Positions 44,757 through 54,400 of a stretch of DNA of 64,000 nucleotides are shown in pieces (position 1 is the first letter of the stretch; every line of letters starts with the position of its first letter). The position numbers and the translations under genes are program-made. The notes below the pieces were generated by a model, which was not told the DNA's origin, made no database searches, and was given only the letters and a program-made list of their open reading frames with translations. The stretch comes from Flaviramulus basaltis. Its GTDB lineage: Bacteria; Bacteroidota; Bacteroidia; Flavobacteriales; Flavobacteriaceae. The stretch is taken from contig NZ_FPKV01000001.1 of assembly GCF_900114265.1 (NCBI RefSeq), forward strand, positions 620,001 through 684,000. The letters are read 5' to 3'.

Positions 44757-44894
44757 ATGAACACACTTATTCAAAACATATTGGTTTTTACATCTATGGC
44801 ATTTGCTCTTACCTTTTTGGTAAAAAAATACTTTTGGAAAAAAACGGCTTCAAAAAAGGCTTGTGGTGGTGGTGATGCCTGTGGTTGCCATTAA
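44757..44894 (+). CDS. FeoB-associated Cys-rich small membrane protein
   Basis: 45 residues, short and easily missed. One membrane helix (about residues 9-22, LVFTSMAFALTFLV) is followed by a basic stretch and a Cys-rich end, ACGGGDACGCH, with three Cys and a terminal His that could bind metal. This is the FeoB-associated Cys-rich layout. It begins 27 bases after feoB. Its TAA stop shares bases with the stop of the convergent outer-membrane gene (TTAA), so there is no gap between the two feo regions. Confidence 0.85.
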   Translation: MNTLIQNILVFTSMAFALTFLVKKYFWKKTASKKACGGGDACGCH

Positions 44895-45655
44895 TTATTA
44901 TTTGCTTTTGCAATATTAATACTGCAACCTATAGAAAGGTAATTCATAGTATGATTAATGCCAGTACCAAAAGAGAAATCTAACTGGCAATTATCTTGAA
45001 TTAAGTAAGTAATTCCAGCATCAAAATTAGATTCATAATTATTAAAATCTAACAAAGCTCCATAAGGTTCTATATAAAAGCTAAATATTTCTGTTATCGA
45101 AATTCCTAACGCAACAGAATATGTTAAATCGCCGTTGCCTTTACCAAAATAATCGTAACCAACATTGTAACCTAAACCCATTGTATTATTCAATTCATGA
45201 GAGATAGATAGTTTATTTATTGTTCCGAAAGCATCATTTGTTAAAGATTTTGAACCCGTTGGCAGAATAACATGAGAAAGAAAAGCAATTTCGGTGTTTA
45301 CATTTTCCTTTTTAAATAACTGAATTTTAGTTCCAATTTCTAAATCGCTAATACCATTAATTTTTTGAGACGTATTTTGATCTTTCAAACTTTCGAATTG
45401 ACTAAGAACTCTAATTTCTAAAACTTTTGAAATTCCATATCTAAATAATGTTGTAGGAGCTAATATTTGTCTTTCTGAAATTAAATCATCTTCATTAAAA
45501 GCTAATAAAATTCCCGATTCTATTTGTAAACTTCCTTTGTTAACAGTTGATGAACTTTCAGTTTGGTCTGGTCTATCTGTAATGATTGTTTGTGTATTCC
45601 CTGAAAAGTAAGTCACTAAAAAAAATAGTATTGCTATAATAAATCTTGACTTCAA
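44891..45655 (-). CDS. Outer-membrane transporter-like barrel protein (phenol MetA-pathway type)
   Basis: 254 residues from a TTG at 45655, 24 bases after the split-FeoB permease stop, with AGGA seven to ten bases upstream; no ATG suits, since the longer frame reads back into the permease gene. A signal peptide ends near FSGNTQ. IITDRPDQTESSSTVNKGS is characteristic of barrel proteins annotated as MetA-pathway phenol degradation transporters. Repeated strands run to GCSINIAKANNN. As the last gene of the split-feo operon it could be an outer-membrane channel serving metal uptake, but that is only position. Confidence 0.7.
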   Translation of the reverse strand: MKSRFIIAILFFLVTYFSGNTQTIITDRPDQTESSSTVNKGSLQIESGILLAFNEDDLISERQILAPTTLFRYGISKVLEIRVLSQFESLKDQNTSQKINGISDLEIGTKIQLFKKENVNTEIAFLSHVILPTGSKSLTNDAFGTINKLSISHELNNTMGLGYNVGYDYFGKGNGDLTYSVALGISITEIFSFYIEPYGALLDFNNYESNFDAGITYLIQDNCQLDFSFGTGINHTMNYLSIGCSINIAKANNN

Positions 45656-45678
45656 AATATTATTCCTATTTAAAAGGT

Positions 45679-47097
45679 TTAAATAAAAAGCCTCCAAAAT
45701 TGAGCGACTAAAAACGTTACAACAAACCCTAAAATAACTGGCATAATTGATGCAAAAATGGTCCATTTTGCGCTTTTCGTTTCTTTGTATATGGTATAAA
45801 TAGTTGTACTACATGGATTATGCAATAAACTAAACAGCATGAGGTTAATTGCTGTAAGCAAGGTCCATCCTCCAGCTCTTAAAACATCTCCAGTAGCATT
45901 CATTGAATCTAATTCAAACATTACACCTGCGCCTTCACCTCCAGATATTCCTGTAACCATAACTGTAAGCATTAAAATAGTAGGAATAACAATTTCATTT
46001 GCAGGAATTGCTACAATGTAAGCCAATAAAATAACACCATTTAACCCTAAGAGAAATCCAAATCCATCCATTGAGCTTATAGCCCAAGATGCTATGCTTT
46101 CATTACCAATATAAATATTAGAAATTAACCAGATAACAGCTCCAGCAGGTGCTGCGAATACTATAGCTCGCCATAATACAATTAAAGTTCTATCAATTAA
46201 AGAAGTGTAAATAGTTTTCCAAAAGCGAGGTGGTCTATAAGGCGGTAGTTCTAAATTAAAGGTAGAAACCTCTCCTTTTAAAACGGTTTTAGATAACGCC
46301 CATGATACGGTAAACATAAAAGCCATTCCTAAAACAGCAATACCAATTACCGCTAACAAGGACACAAAACTAGAAATAGAACTTGGTACAACTGCTCCAA
46401 TAAAAATGGTAGCTATTAATATTTGTGTTGGCCAACGCCCGTTACACAACGAGAAATTATTAGTTATAATAGCAATTAAACGTTCTCTAGGGCTATCTAT
46501 AATTCTGGTAGCAACAACACCAGCAGCATTACATCCAAACCCCATACTCATGGTTAAAGCTTGTTTCCCGTGTGCTCCAGATTTTTTGAATAAAGAATCT
46601 AAATTGAAGGCAACTCGGGGCAAATAACCAAAATCTTCAAGAAGCGTAAACATAGGAAAAAATATAGCCATAGGTGGCAACATAACAGCTATAACCCAAG
46701 CGACTGCCAAATACACACCATCAATTAAAAATCCATCTAACCACCACGGCATACCAATACTCGCTGCTCCAGATTTTAAAAGAGGATGAATGTTATCTAA
46801 TAACAAGTTTGCTAATAACGATGATGGATAGTTTGCCCCAACTATGGTTAACCACAATACTGTTCCTAAAATTAAAAACATAATGGGAAAACCAAAGGTT
46901 TTACTGGTAACTATTTTATCAATTTTTGAATCTAAACGAAACCGCTTTTTAGAATGATCTACCTGAACCGTATCCTTTACAATATCCGCAGCATCAGCAT
47001 AAATACCTTCTGTTAGATTATCATGAAAATCATCACCAATTTGCCAACGCAATTCATTAGATAACTCAATAATATTATCAATATTTTTTTGATTCAT
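45679..47097 (-). CDS. FeoB permease half (nucleoside-recognition/Gate domains), split from GTPase
   Basis: 472 residues with the FeoB membrane part but no GTPase domain. The N-terminal ~60 residues match the linker of fused FeoB proteins. It has two Gate domains: [19 protein letters not shown] and [16 protein letters not shown] occupy the place of CAIPAIMATR and CSARLP in the other FeoB. A later [21 protein letters not shown] is the usual second Cys region. It starts 10 bases after the GTPase gene stop, in another frame. Metal specificity (Fe(II) or Mn(II)) is not settled by sequence; the regulator type allows either. Confidence 0.88.
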   Translation of the reverse strand: MNQKNIDNIIELSNELRWQIGDDFHDNLTEGIYADAADIVKDTVQVDHSKKRFRLDSKIDKIVTSKTFGFPIMFLILGTVLWLTIVGANYPSSLLANLLLDNIHPLLKSGAASIGMPWWLDGFLIDGVYLAVAWVIAVMLPPMAIFFPMFTLLEDFGYLPRVAFNLDSLFKKSGAHGKQALTMSMGFGCNAAGVVATRIIDSPRERLIAIITNNFSLCNGRWPTQILIATIFIGAVVPSSISSFVSLLAVIGIAVLGMAFMFTVSWALSKTVLKGEVSTFNLELPPYRPPRFWKTIYTSLIDRTLIVLWRAIVFAAPAGAVIWLISNIYIGNESIASWAISSMDGFGFLLGLNGVILLAYIVAIPANEIVIPTILMLTVMVTGISGGEGAGVMFELDSMNATGDVLRAGGWTLLTAINLMLFSLLHNPCSTTIYTIYKETKSAKWTIFASIMPVILGFVVTFLVAQFWRLFI

Positions 47098-47107
47098 TTA
47101 TGCAATT

Positions 47108-47872
47108 TTAAACTAATTCACCTGCTTTTAAAGCATTAATTATTTGTGTATCACCTTCTAATAACCTAAAAGCAATCCATCTACTATTAGGAATGTTAGG
47201 GAACTCTTTTTCAATTTCAGCAGCTAATGTTTTAACTGCCTTTTCTATATTATCTGGTACATTTTTTATTCTATGTGGTTTGCAAATGATAGTACCATTA
47301 GCAATTTCGCTAATGGTTTGAATCAATTCTGGAATACCTTGATTAAATCTTGCACTTGTAGGCACTACTGGTATGCCTAAATCGCGTGCTAATGTTCGCT
47401 CATCAATAGAAATATTATTGCGTTTCGCTTCATCCATTAAATTTAAACACAAAACCGCTTTATCTGTAATTTCTAATATTTGAAGTACTAAATTTAAGTT
47501 TCGTTCTAAACGATTCGCATCGACAACAATAACAGTAACATTAGGTTTTCCAAAAAGAATAAAATCTCTTGCAGCTTCCTCATCTTCAGATGTTGAAAGC
47601 AATGAATAAGTTCCTGGTAAGTCAACCAATTTGAATTTTTGAGTATTGTACTCAAATCCACCTTCTGCTCTGGTTACTGTTTTACCAGGCCAATTTCCAG
47701 TATGTTGACGTAAACCTGTTAAGGCATTAAAAACAGTACTTTTTCCGGTATTAGGATTTCCTGCTAATGCTACTACAAAATCAAAATTATCAGTATGGAT
47801 TCCTAGTTTTTTAAGTCCGTCTGCATTAAAATGAGCACAGGTATCGCAAGCACTTTTCACTTTCGTTTCCAT
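47108..47872 (-). CDS. Stand-alone FeoB-type GTPase
   Basis: 254 residues from the ATG at 47872. An earlier ATG at 47926 lies inside the preceding gene and is unlikely. It has all G-protein motifs: G1 [17 protein letters not shown]2 [14 protein letters not shown]3 DLPGTYSL, G4 NLMD and G5 TSARF. A Cys pair near the N terminus (SACDTCAHF, residues about 8-11) is not typical of FeoB G domains and may bind metal. It ends with [13 protein letters not shown], where fused FeoB continues into the linker. It probably gates the separate permease encoded 10 bases downstream. Confidence 0.88.
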   Translation of the reverse strand: METKVKSACDTCAHFNADGLKKLGIHTDNFDFVVALAGNPNTGKSTVFNALTGLRQHTGNWPGKTVTRAEGGFEYNTQKFKLVDLPGTYSLLSTSEDEEAARDFILFGKPNVTVIVVDANRLERNLNLVLQILEITDKAVLCLNLMDEAKRNNISIDERTLARDLGIPVVPTSARFNQGIPELIQTISEIANGTIICKPHRIKNVPDNIEKAVKTLAAEIEKEFPNIPNSRWIAFRLLEGDTQIINALKAGELV

Positions 47873-47876
47873 AATC

Positions 47877-48899
47877 TTAATCTTTTTTAATAAGAATTTT
47901 TGCCGCTTGATCTTTTCGTAAAGCAATTGAGGTTCCTTTAATTAAGTAGGCATGTGGCTCTCCTAAAGGATTCATTAAGTCTATACTAATTTTAGCACCT
48001 TTTACAAATCCTAAATCCAGTAATCTTCTTCTACTTTCGCCTCTACTTTCTTTTGATATTCCAATAATTTTTGCCGTTTCTTCTTCATCTAAACTTGATA
48101 ATCTGGCAATATTATCTTCTATGACAACTTCCTTTTCAATAGGTGATACCGTTAAATTAGCAGCTACAATAGGTGCTAGTTTAAATTCCTCTCCTTCAGA
48201 TTGAAAAGTAATGCGTGTGTTATTATTTTCAATAACTCTAATAAGCGAACCAATGTGAATATTTTCGGCTAAAATCTGCTTATAAATCACTTCAGGCTCA
48301 TCTTCAATATGCGTAATTCTTCCAATAGTATTTACTTGTAAAAGTGGTAATTCAACACCATTAACCTGAGCTACTTTTCCTGTTTTTGTTGGGATTGGAT
48401 CACCATGTGGATCAAACTTTGGGTTTCCCAAATGTGCTGCGAGTGTATTAGTTTCATCATGATTAAGCTTATGCTCCATCATTTCTGCTCTATCATGCCA
48501 TTCTGTTTTATGAAAACCTGTTTTGTCGGCTAAATAGCGTTCCCATAATCTATGAACTCGAACTATACGCAAAGCGTATTCTCTTCCTGTTTCTGATAAT
48601 TTTAAAATATCTGATTCAAAATAAATTAAATCATTAATGGTCATTTTATTTATTGCCTCAACAATTCTAGTGTTCTTATAATCCAATACTTGAACTAAGG
48701 TTTTCATATCTACTTTATTACCAGAATTTTCAAAATGATATAATTGCTTTAAAATATCTTCAATAATAGTTTTTTCATTGTTTTTAAAATTCTTTCTAAG
48801 AATCCAAAACCATCCTTTTATTGGGCGAAAAAACACAAATAACAAGGCCACAATAACAAAAAATATAATGAGTGCCGATATTGGATTGTAGTTATTCAT
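47877..48899 (-). CDS. Membrane-anchored DtxR-like/FeoA hybrid protein
   Basis: 340 residues in an unusual order. First is a membrane helix (about 7-25, [17 protein letters not shown]), then a DtxR-like winged helix and dimer domain (about 30-135, with [18 protein letters not shown]). The metal-binding-type signature [12 protein letters not shown] is present, and at the end (about 265-340) an SH3-like FeoA domain ([18 protein letters not shown]). It looks like a paralogue of the soluble DtxR regulator next door that has gained an anchor. It may act as a metal sensor and FeoA subunit of the split transporter, not as a classical repressor. It starts two bases after the DtxR stop. Confidence 0.8.
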   Translation of the reverse strand: MNNYNPISALIIFFVIVALLFVFFRPIKGWFWILRKNFKNNEKTIIEDILKQLYHFENSGNKVDMKTLVQVLDYKNTRIVEAINKMTINDLIYFESDILKLSETGREYALRIVRVHRLWERYLADKTGFHKTEWHDRAEMMEHKLNHDETNTLAAHLGNPKFDPHGDPIPTKTGKVAQVNGVELPLLQVNTIGRITHIEDEPEVIYKQILAENIHIGSLIRVIENNNTRITFQSEGEEFKLAPIVAANLTVSPIEKEVVIEDNIARLSSLDEEETAKIIGISKESRGESRRRLLDLGFVKGAKISIDLMNPLGEPHAYLIKGTSIALRKDQAAKILIKKD

Positions 48900-48900
48900 A

Positions 48901-49554
48901 TTACAGACTTAAATATAAATTTTGAGCCACTTCTTTGGAAATGATCATCTTTCTTGTTTTAGTTTCTATCGTTAAAGAGTTATCAAAAGGCTCATAATCT
49001 AAAACCTTAATAGTGTCTCCTAGAGCTAATTTATTTTTATTTAAATACTTTAAAAAAGTATCTGTTGAGTCTTTTACAAAAGACAAAACACCTTCTTTGC
49101 CTTTGTCAACATCAAATATATTGACACTTTTTATAGGTGAATAATTCCCGTCTTTATCTGGAATAGGATCACCATGTGGATCGTGAGTTGGATATTCTAA
49201 AAATGCATCTAACTCATTTACTAGTTTTAATGACTTAACATGCTCAAGTTGTTCTGCCACTTCATGAACCTCATCCCAAGAAAAATTAAGCTTATTTACT
49301 AAAAACACTTCCCAAAGCCTGTGTTTTCTAATAACTAATGTTGCGGCTAAGCGACCTTTATTTGTTAAGCTTACGCCTTGATATTTAACATAATTTGCCA
49401 AGTTTTTATCGGCTAATTTTTTAACCATATCTGTTACCGAAGAGGCTTTAGATTCAACCTTTTCTGCAATGGCATTTGTGCTTACAGGAGTAGCTCCTTG
49501 TTTACCTAAATGATAAATTGCTTTTAAATAGTTTTCCTCAGATAGTGTTGTCAT
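48901..49554 (-). CDS. DtxR/MntR-family metal-dependent transcriptional regulator
   Basis: 217 residues: N-terminal winged helix (LSEENYLKAIYHLGK, SSVTDMVKKLADK), a dimer and metal-binding domain (HRLWEVFLVNKLNFSWDEVHEVAEQLEHV) and a C-terminal SH3-like domain. The signature [16 protein letters not shown] is present. It should bind DNA when loaded with Mn(II) or Fe(II) and repress metal uptake genes. It is first in the split-feo operon, so it probably represses itself. Repeated A/T palindromes cover its promoter. The MntR or IdeR type cannot be settled by eye. Confidence 0.9.
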   Translation of the reverse strand: MTTLSEENYLKAIYHLGKQGATPVSTNAIAEKVESKASSVTDMVKKLADKNLANYVKYQGVSLTNKGRLAATLVIRKHRLWEVFLVNKLNFSWDEVHEVAEQLEHVKSLKLVNELDAFLEYPTHDPHGDPIPDKDGNYSPIKSVNIFDVDKGKEGVLSFVKDSTDTFLKYLNKNKLALGDTIKVLDYEPFDNSLTIETKTRKMIISKEVAQNLYLSL

Positions 49555-49571
49555 GATTTATAAATATAACA

Positions 49572-49579
49572 CAAAGATA
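49572..49579 (-). promoter_or_regulatory. -7 box of the dtxR operon
   Basis: TATCTTTG on the minus strand, an exact match 17 bases before the dtxR ATG. Confidence 0.65.
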
Positions 49580-49597
49580 CTTAAATTTACTCATGTA

Positions 49598-49670
49598 TAA
49601 AAATATTTTTAGTCTTATCTAAAAATATTTTTACTGTTAAAGCTTATGAAGCAAGTAACAAAAATATTTA
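49598..49670. promoter_or_regulatory. Repeated A/T palindromes, candidate metal-regulator operators
   Basis: TAAAAATATTTTTA occurs perfectly at 49598-49611 and 49620-49633, with centres 22 bases apart (two helix turns). A partial third copy AAAAATATTTA is at 49660-49670. The first copy overlaps the expected -33 region of the dtxR promoter. Such spacing on one DNA face suits dimer binding by the DtxR-type regulator. A/T-only sites in AT-rich DNA could be chance, so this stays a candidate. Confidence 0.45.
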
Positions 49671-49682
49671 TAACTTAGCTTA

Positions 49683-50042
49683 ATGGCACAACACAACGAA
49701 TTAGGTAAAAAAGGAGAGCAGCTAGCTGTTGATTTTTTATTGAAAAACAACTACGATATTATTGAACGTAATTACCGGTTTGATAAAGCCGAAGTTGATA
49801 TTATTGCCCAAATAAATGACACACTTGCGATTATTGAAGTTAAAACCCGTTCGAGTACAGATTTTGGAAACCCACAAGATTTTGTAAAACCTAAACAAAT
49901 TCAACGATTAGTTAAAGCTGTTGATGAATATGTTACTGTAAATAATTTAGATGTAGAAGTCCGTTTTGATATTATTGCTATTATAAAAGACGGCCAAAAT
50001 TTTAATATTGAGCATTTAGAAAATGCTTTTTATCATTTTTAA
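49683..50042 (+). CDS. YraN-family (UPF0102) nuclease-like protein
   Basis: 119 residues of the YraN/UPF0102 family, whose fold is like Holliday-junction resolvases and restriction nucleases. NELGKKGEQLAVDFLLKNNYDI, the acidic DKAEVDIIAQ and IIEVKTRSS (Glu-x-Lys core) are present, so the catalytic-type residues are intact. Function in the family is unsettled. It is divergent from dtxR and not part of that operon. Confidence 0.88.
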   Translation: MAQHNELGKKGEQLAVDFLLKNNYDIIERNYRFDKAEVDIIAQINDTLAIIEVKTRSSTDFGNPQDFVKPKQIQRLVKAVDEYVTVNNLDVEVRFDIIAIIKDGQNFNIEHLENAFYHF

Positions 50043-50070
50043 GAATATATTAAATAAGTTAAAAAACTAG

Positions 50071-50099
50071 CGAGATGCTGAAACGAGTTCAGCATGACG
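50071..50099 (+). repeat. Solo palindromic repeat, same type as those flanking the GIY-YIG gene
   Basis: ATGCTGAA-ACGAG-TTCAGCAT hairpin, identical in both stem arms to 17621-17648 with a different loop. It lies between the convergent yraN and tlpA genes and could also act as a hairpin at the end of their messages. Confidence 0.65.
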
Positions 50100-50107
50100 T
50101 ATGTAGC

Positions 50108-51442
50108 TTAATTAAGCTCATCATCAAAAAACGTTTTTAAAACCTCTAAACCTTCAGGTTTAGCAATAAATTTTTTGTCCTTATCTAAAATAAAATATGT
50201 TGGTGTTGCCGTTACGCCATAAGCATCACCAATTTCGTTGTCCCATTTACCTTTACCGTAAACATGTATAAATTCAGGATAATTTTTAATTAGGTTTTGC
50301 CAGTTTTTTGGTTCATCTTCTAAACCAACAGCAACAACTTTAATCGAACTTGTTTTTTTTGATTTTAGGTAAGCTTGTAACTTTGGAACTTCATCTAAGC
50401 AATGTGAGCAGCCACTACTCCAAAACAAAATAATATAAGTTTCGGCAATATTAAGTTCGCTTAATTTCTTGGTTACTAGTTTAGTATTTCCCTTTATTTC
50501 TATATCAAAATCTGGGGCATTATTACCAATAGATGTGTCTTTATATAAAATTAAGGAATGTAAAAGTTCTTGATCATTCAATGCCACAGCAATATCCATT
50601 AAATAGGTTTCTGCAATGTAATTAGCGACAGGTTCTAAATTTAAATCTACCATTTGTTGCCATAAATCTACTAACAAAATACGTTTCACTTTTTGAGGCG
50701 CATCTTTCATTTTACTACCAACTACTTCAATATTTTTCTTATAGTTTGTAATATCATCTTCAGAATCTGATGACATTCCAAAAACATAATTCAGCATTTT
50801 TTCTTCCAAAAAATTAGAGCTTTGAAGCGTGCTATTTTTAAAATCCACAAAATCAAAATAATGCTTTTTTAAATTATTTGAATATGTTTTTACATCTTCA
50901 ACTTTTAAAGGGATGTAAGGTTTATTTGCTTTAATAAATTGAAGAGCCATGGTTTCTTTAGCTGCTTTTTCAAAACTTATCTGGGTTTCTTTTTGAGTTT
51001 TAAAAATGGCTTTTAGCGCTGTAGTGTCTTTACTTTGTTGGCTAAAATAATTCCCAATACTTTGTGTAACTAGAGACATACTATTAGTGTAAGAAGCTAG
51101 TAACTTGTTTTCAGTAGATTTTTTGAATTTTACGCCTGTTTCAGAATTAAAGGTTAACTCAATATCTTCTTTTCCATTATAAATGATATCAAAATTATAA
51201 TCTTCTTGAGGAACGGCATAAACCAATCTATAAATACCTTTTTTTACTAAAGAATCTAACTTAATCTCAAAACTACCATCTTTTTTCACTTCTGCATTTG
51301 AAATATACTTAGATATTGTAGGTGAAACTTTATACAATAATGCCACATTATAATCTTTGGCTGGAGAAAACACGCCTTTAATTGTATGTTGAGCAAGAAG
51401 AATACTAGGTAAAAAAAGCGAGAGAAAAAGTAAGCGTTTCAT
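50108..51442 (-). CDS. TlpA-like thiol-disulfide protein with N-terminal DUF4369-like region
   Basis: 444 residues from the ATG at 51442; the frame opens further upstream into the mfd gene but that part has no signal peptide. The signal peptide ends near SILLAQ. The N-terminal two thirds (HTIKGVFSPAKD onward) look like the DUF4369-type accessory region of Bacteroidota TlpA proteins. The thioredoxin domain is C-terminal with active site GCSHC (Cys345, Cys348) and the cis-Pro region GVTATPTYFI. It reduces or oxidises thiols outside the cytoplasm. It follows mfd closely and may be co-transcribed. Confidence 0.85.
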   Translation of the reverse strand: MKRLLFLSLFLPSILLAQHTIKGVFSPAKDYNVALLYKVSPTISKYISNAEVKKDGSFEIKLDSLVKKGIYRLVYAVPQEDYNFDIIYNGKEDIELTFNSETGVKFKKSTENKLLASYTNSMSLVTQSIGNYFSQQSKDTTALKAIFKTQKETQISFEKAAKETMALQFIKANKPYIPLKVEDVKTYSNNLKKHYFDFVDFKNSTLQSSNFLEEKMLNYVFGMSSDSEDDITNYKKNIEVVGSKMKDAPQKVKRILLVDLWQQMVDLNLEPVANYIAETYLMDIAVALNDQELLHSLILYKDTSIGNNAPDFDIEIKGNTKLVTKKLSELNIAETYIILFWSSGCSHCLDEVPKLQAYLKSKKTSSIKVVAVGLEDEPKNWQNLIKNYPEFIHVYGKGKWDNEIGDAYGVTATPTYFILDKDKKFIAKPEGLEVLKTFFDDELN

Positions 51443-51476
51443 CTTTAATGGTGTTGTTATTATTTTAAAACAATAA

Positions 51477-54400
51477 TTAAGCCACAATAGGTTGTAAGGC
51501 GTTTAATGCTTGTTTTACAGTTTTTATATTGTTGAAAGTTAACATTAATCGTAAACCATTTCGAGTTTGCTTTTCTTTCATTTTACAATCACTTGAATGT
51601 GTTTGAACAAATTGCAACACTTTTGTGAAGTTTGCACTTTGATAAAAATTACTTTGTTGGTCGTTAATAAAATAACCGATTAGTTTACCTTGTTTCATAA
51701 TGATTTTCTCGAAACCAATTTTGGTTGCTAACCACTTTATTTGAACACTATTTAATAAATCGGTCACTTGTTTTGGCAACTCTCCAAAACGGTCTATCAA
51801 ATCTTTCTCAAAAGTATGTAATTCTGCTTCCGTTTTTAAATTATTTAGCTGCGTGTATAAATTTAATCGTTCAGCAATGTTATTTACGTAGTCATCAGGG
51901 AAAAGTAATTCAAAATCGGTGTCAATAGTAACATCTTTCACATAAACCTTATCAGCTTCATCTTCATTGTATAAATCTTTAAATTCATTGTCTTTGAGTT
52001 CTTCAATAGCTTCATTTAAAATTTTCTGATAGGTATCAAAACCAATTTCATTTATAAAACCGCTTTGTTCGCCACCAAGTAAATCTCCAGCTCCACGGAT
52101 TTCTAAATCTTTCATGGCGATGTTAAAACCGCTACCTAAATCTGTAAATTGTTCTAAAGCCGTGATACGTTTTCTGGCATCATCGGTCATTGCAGAATAT
52201 TCTGGAGTAATAAAATAACAAAATGCCTTTTTATTGCTACGACCTACACGACCGCGCATTTGATGCAAATCGCTTAATCCAAAATTATTGGCATTATTAA
52301 TAAAAATGGTATTTGCGTTTGGAACATCCAACCCACTTTCTACAATTGTTGTACTTACCAGAACATCAAAAGCACCATCCATAAAAGACAACATGAGTTG
52401 CTCAAGTTTTTTGCCTTCCATTTGCCCATGACCAACACCAATCTTGGCATCGGGCACTAAACGCTGAATCAAACCTGCAACTTCTTTAATATTTTCAATA
52501 CGGTTATGTATGAAGAAAATTTGTCCGCCACGTTCAATTTCATAACTCACAGCATCGCGAATGCTTTCTTCATTAAAGCGGATAACATGGCTTTCAATAG
52601 GATATCTATTTGGTGGTGGTGTAGTTATAACCGATAAATCTCGAGCAGCCATTAAACTAAACTGAAGCGTACGCGGTATTGGTGTTGCTGTTAATGTAAG
52701 TACATCAACATTGTCTTTTAAAGTTTTTAATTTTTCTTTTACAGCGACTCCAAATTTTTGTTCTTCATCAACAATTAAAAGTCCTAAATCTTTAAACTTC
52801 ACATTTTTACTTACAAGCTGATGAGTACCTATAAGAATATCAACTTTTCCTTGTTCTAAAGCTTCAAGTGTTTCACGTTTTTCTTTGGCTGTTCTAAATC
52901 TATTTACATAATCGACCGTTACTGGAAACTCTTTTAAACGCTCTTTAAATGTTCTAGAATGTTGATATGCTAAAATAGTTGTTGGCACTAAAACGGCCAC
53001 TTGTTTCCCGTTATCAACAGCTTTAAATGCTGCGCGAATAGCAACTTCGGTTTTACCAAAACCAACATCACCACAAACCAATCTATCCATTGGGCGTTCG
53101 CTTTCCATATCTGCCTTAATATCTGCCGTTGCTGTGCTTTGGTCTGGTGTATCTTCGTAAATAAAAGAAGCTTCCAACTCGTGTTGCATATAACTATCTG
53201 GGTTGTATTGATAGCCTTTTTCTGTTTTACGTTTTGCGTAAAGTTTAATTAAGTTGAATGCGACGTGTTTTACACGTGCTTTTGTTTTTTGCTTTAAAGT
53301 TTTCCAAGCATTACTACCAAGTTTATAAATTTTTGGTGGTTTGCCATCTTTCCCATTAAACTTAGTGATTTTATGAAGCGAATGAATGCTTAAATACAAT
53401 ACATCGCGTTCTCCATAAACCAGCTTTATGGCCTCTTGCTTTTTACCTTCAACATCAATTTTTTGAAGCCCTCCAAAACGTCCAATACCATGATCGATAT
53501 GGGTTACATAATCGCCAATGTCTAAATTAGTCAATTCCTTTAAAGTAATGGCTTGCTTTTTGGCATAGCCATTCTTAACATGAAATTTATGATAACGCTC
53601 AAATATTTGATGATCTGTATAGCAAACTATTTTACTGTCATGGTCTATAAAACCTTGGTGTAATGATAATATAACCGTGTTATAAGGTTTTACTTCTAAA
53701 TGCGAATCATCAAAAATATCGTGAAAACGTTTTGCTTGTTGTTCACTTACACAGGCAATGTAATTTGTATAACCTTTATAGTGATTAGTATTTAAATCTT
53801 CAATTAGTAGATTAAATTGCTTGTTAAATGATGGTTGTGGTGTGGTGTTGAATTCAATATGATGAGCTGTCTCGACTCCACTAGACATAAGAGCAACACT
53901 TCCAAACTCAATAATTGAAAAATCAAGTAATTGCTTTTTTAGTAATCTAGAATCACAAAATAACTCGTTAGGTTCGGCATGTTTAATTTCTGAAGAAAGG
54001 GTTTTAAAAGCGTCCTCTGCTTTACTATAAAAATCGTCTATTCTAGAAAAGAATAAATCGGCATTTTTAAAACAAACTACTGTTTTTTGAGCGATATATT
54101 TTAAAAAACTCTGCCTACTTTCCTGCAATAATTTATTAGCAACATTTGGGATAATATTGATTTTTTTAATTTGCTCGATAGATAACTGTGTTTCTACATC
54201 AAAAGTTCTTATACTATCAACCTCATCACCAAAAAACTCAATTCTATAAGGTTGATCATGCGAAAATGAAAACACATCTACAATACCACCACGTACTGAA
54301 AACTCTCCAGGTTCTGTAACAAAATCCACACGTTTAAATTGATATTCAAACAAAACTTCGTTTACAAAATCTATAGACAAATTATCGTTAACCGAAACCT

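Noticed and set aside
45679-47872. Recent frameshift in a single feoB gene
   Set aside because: Both halves have sensible starts and full domains, with a 10-base gap. A sequencing error cannot be fully excluded, so it is kept as a way to refute the split-FeoB finding.
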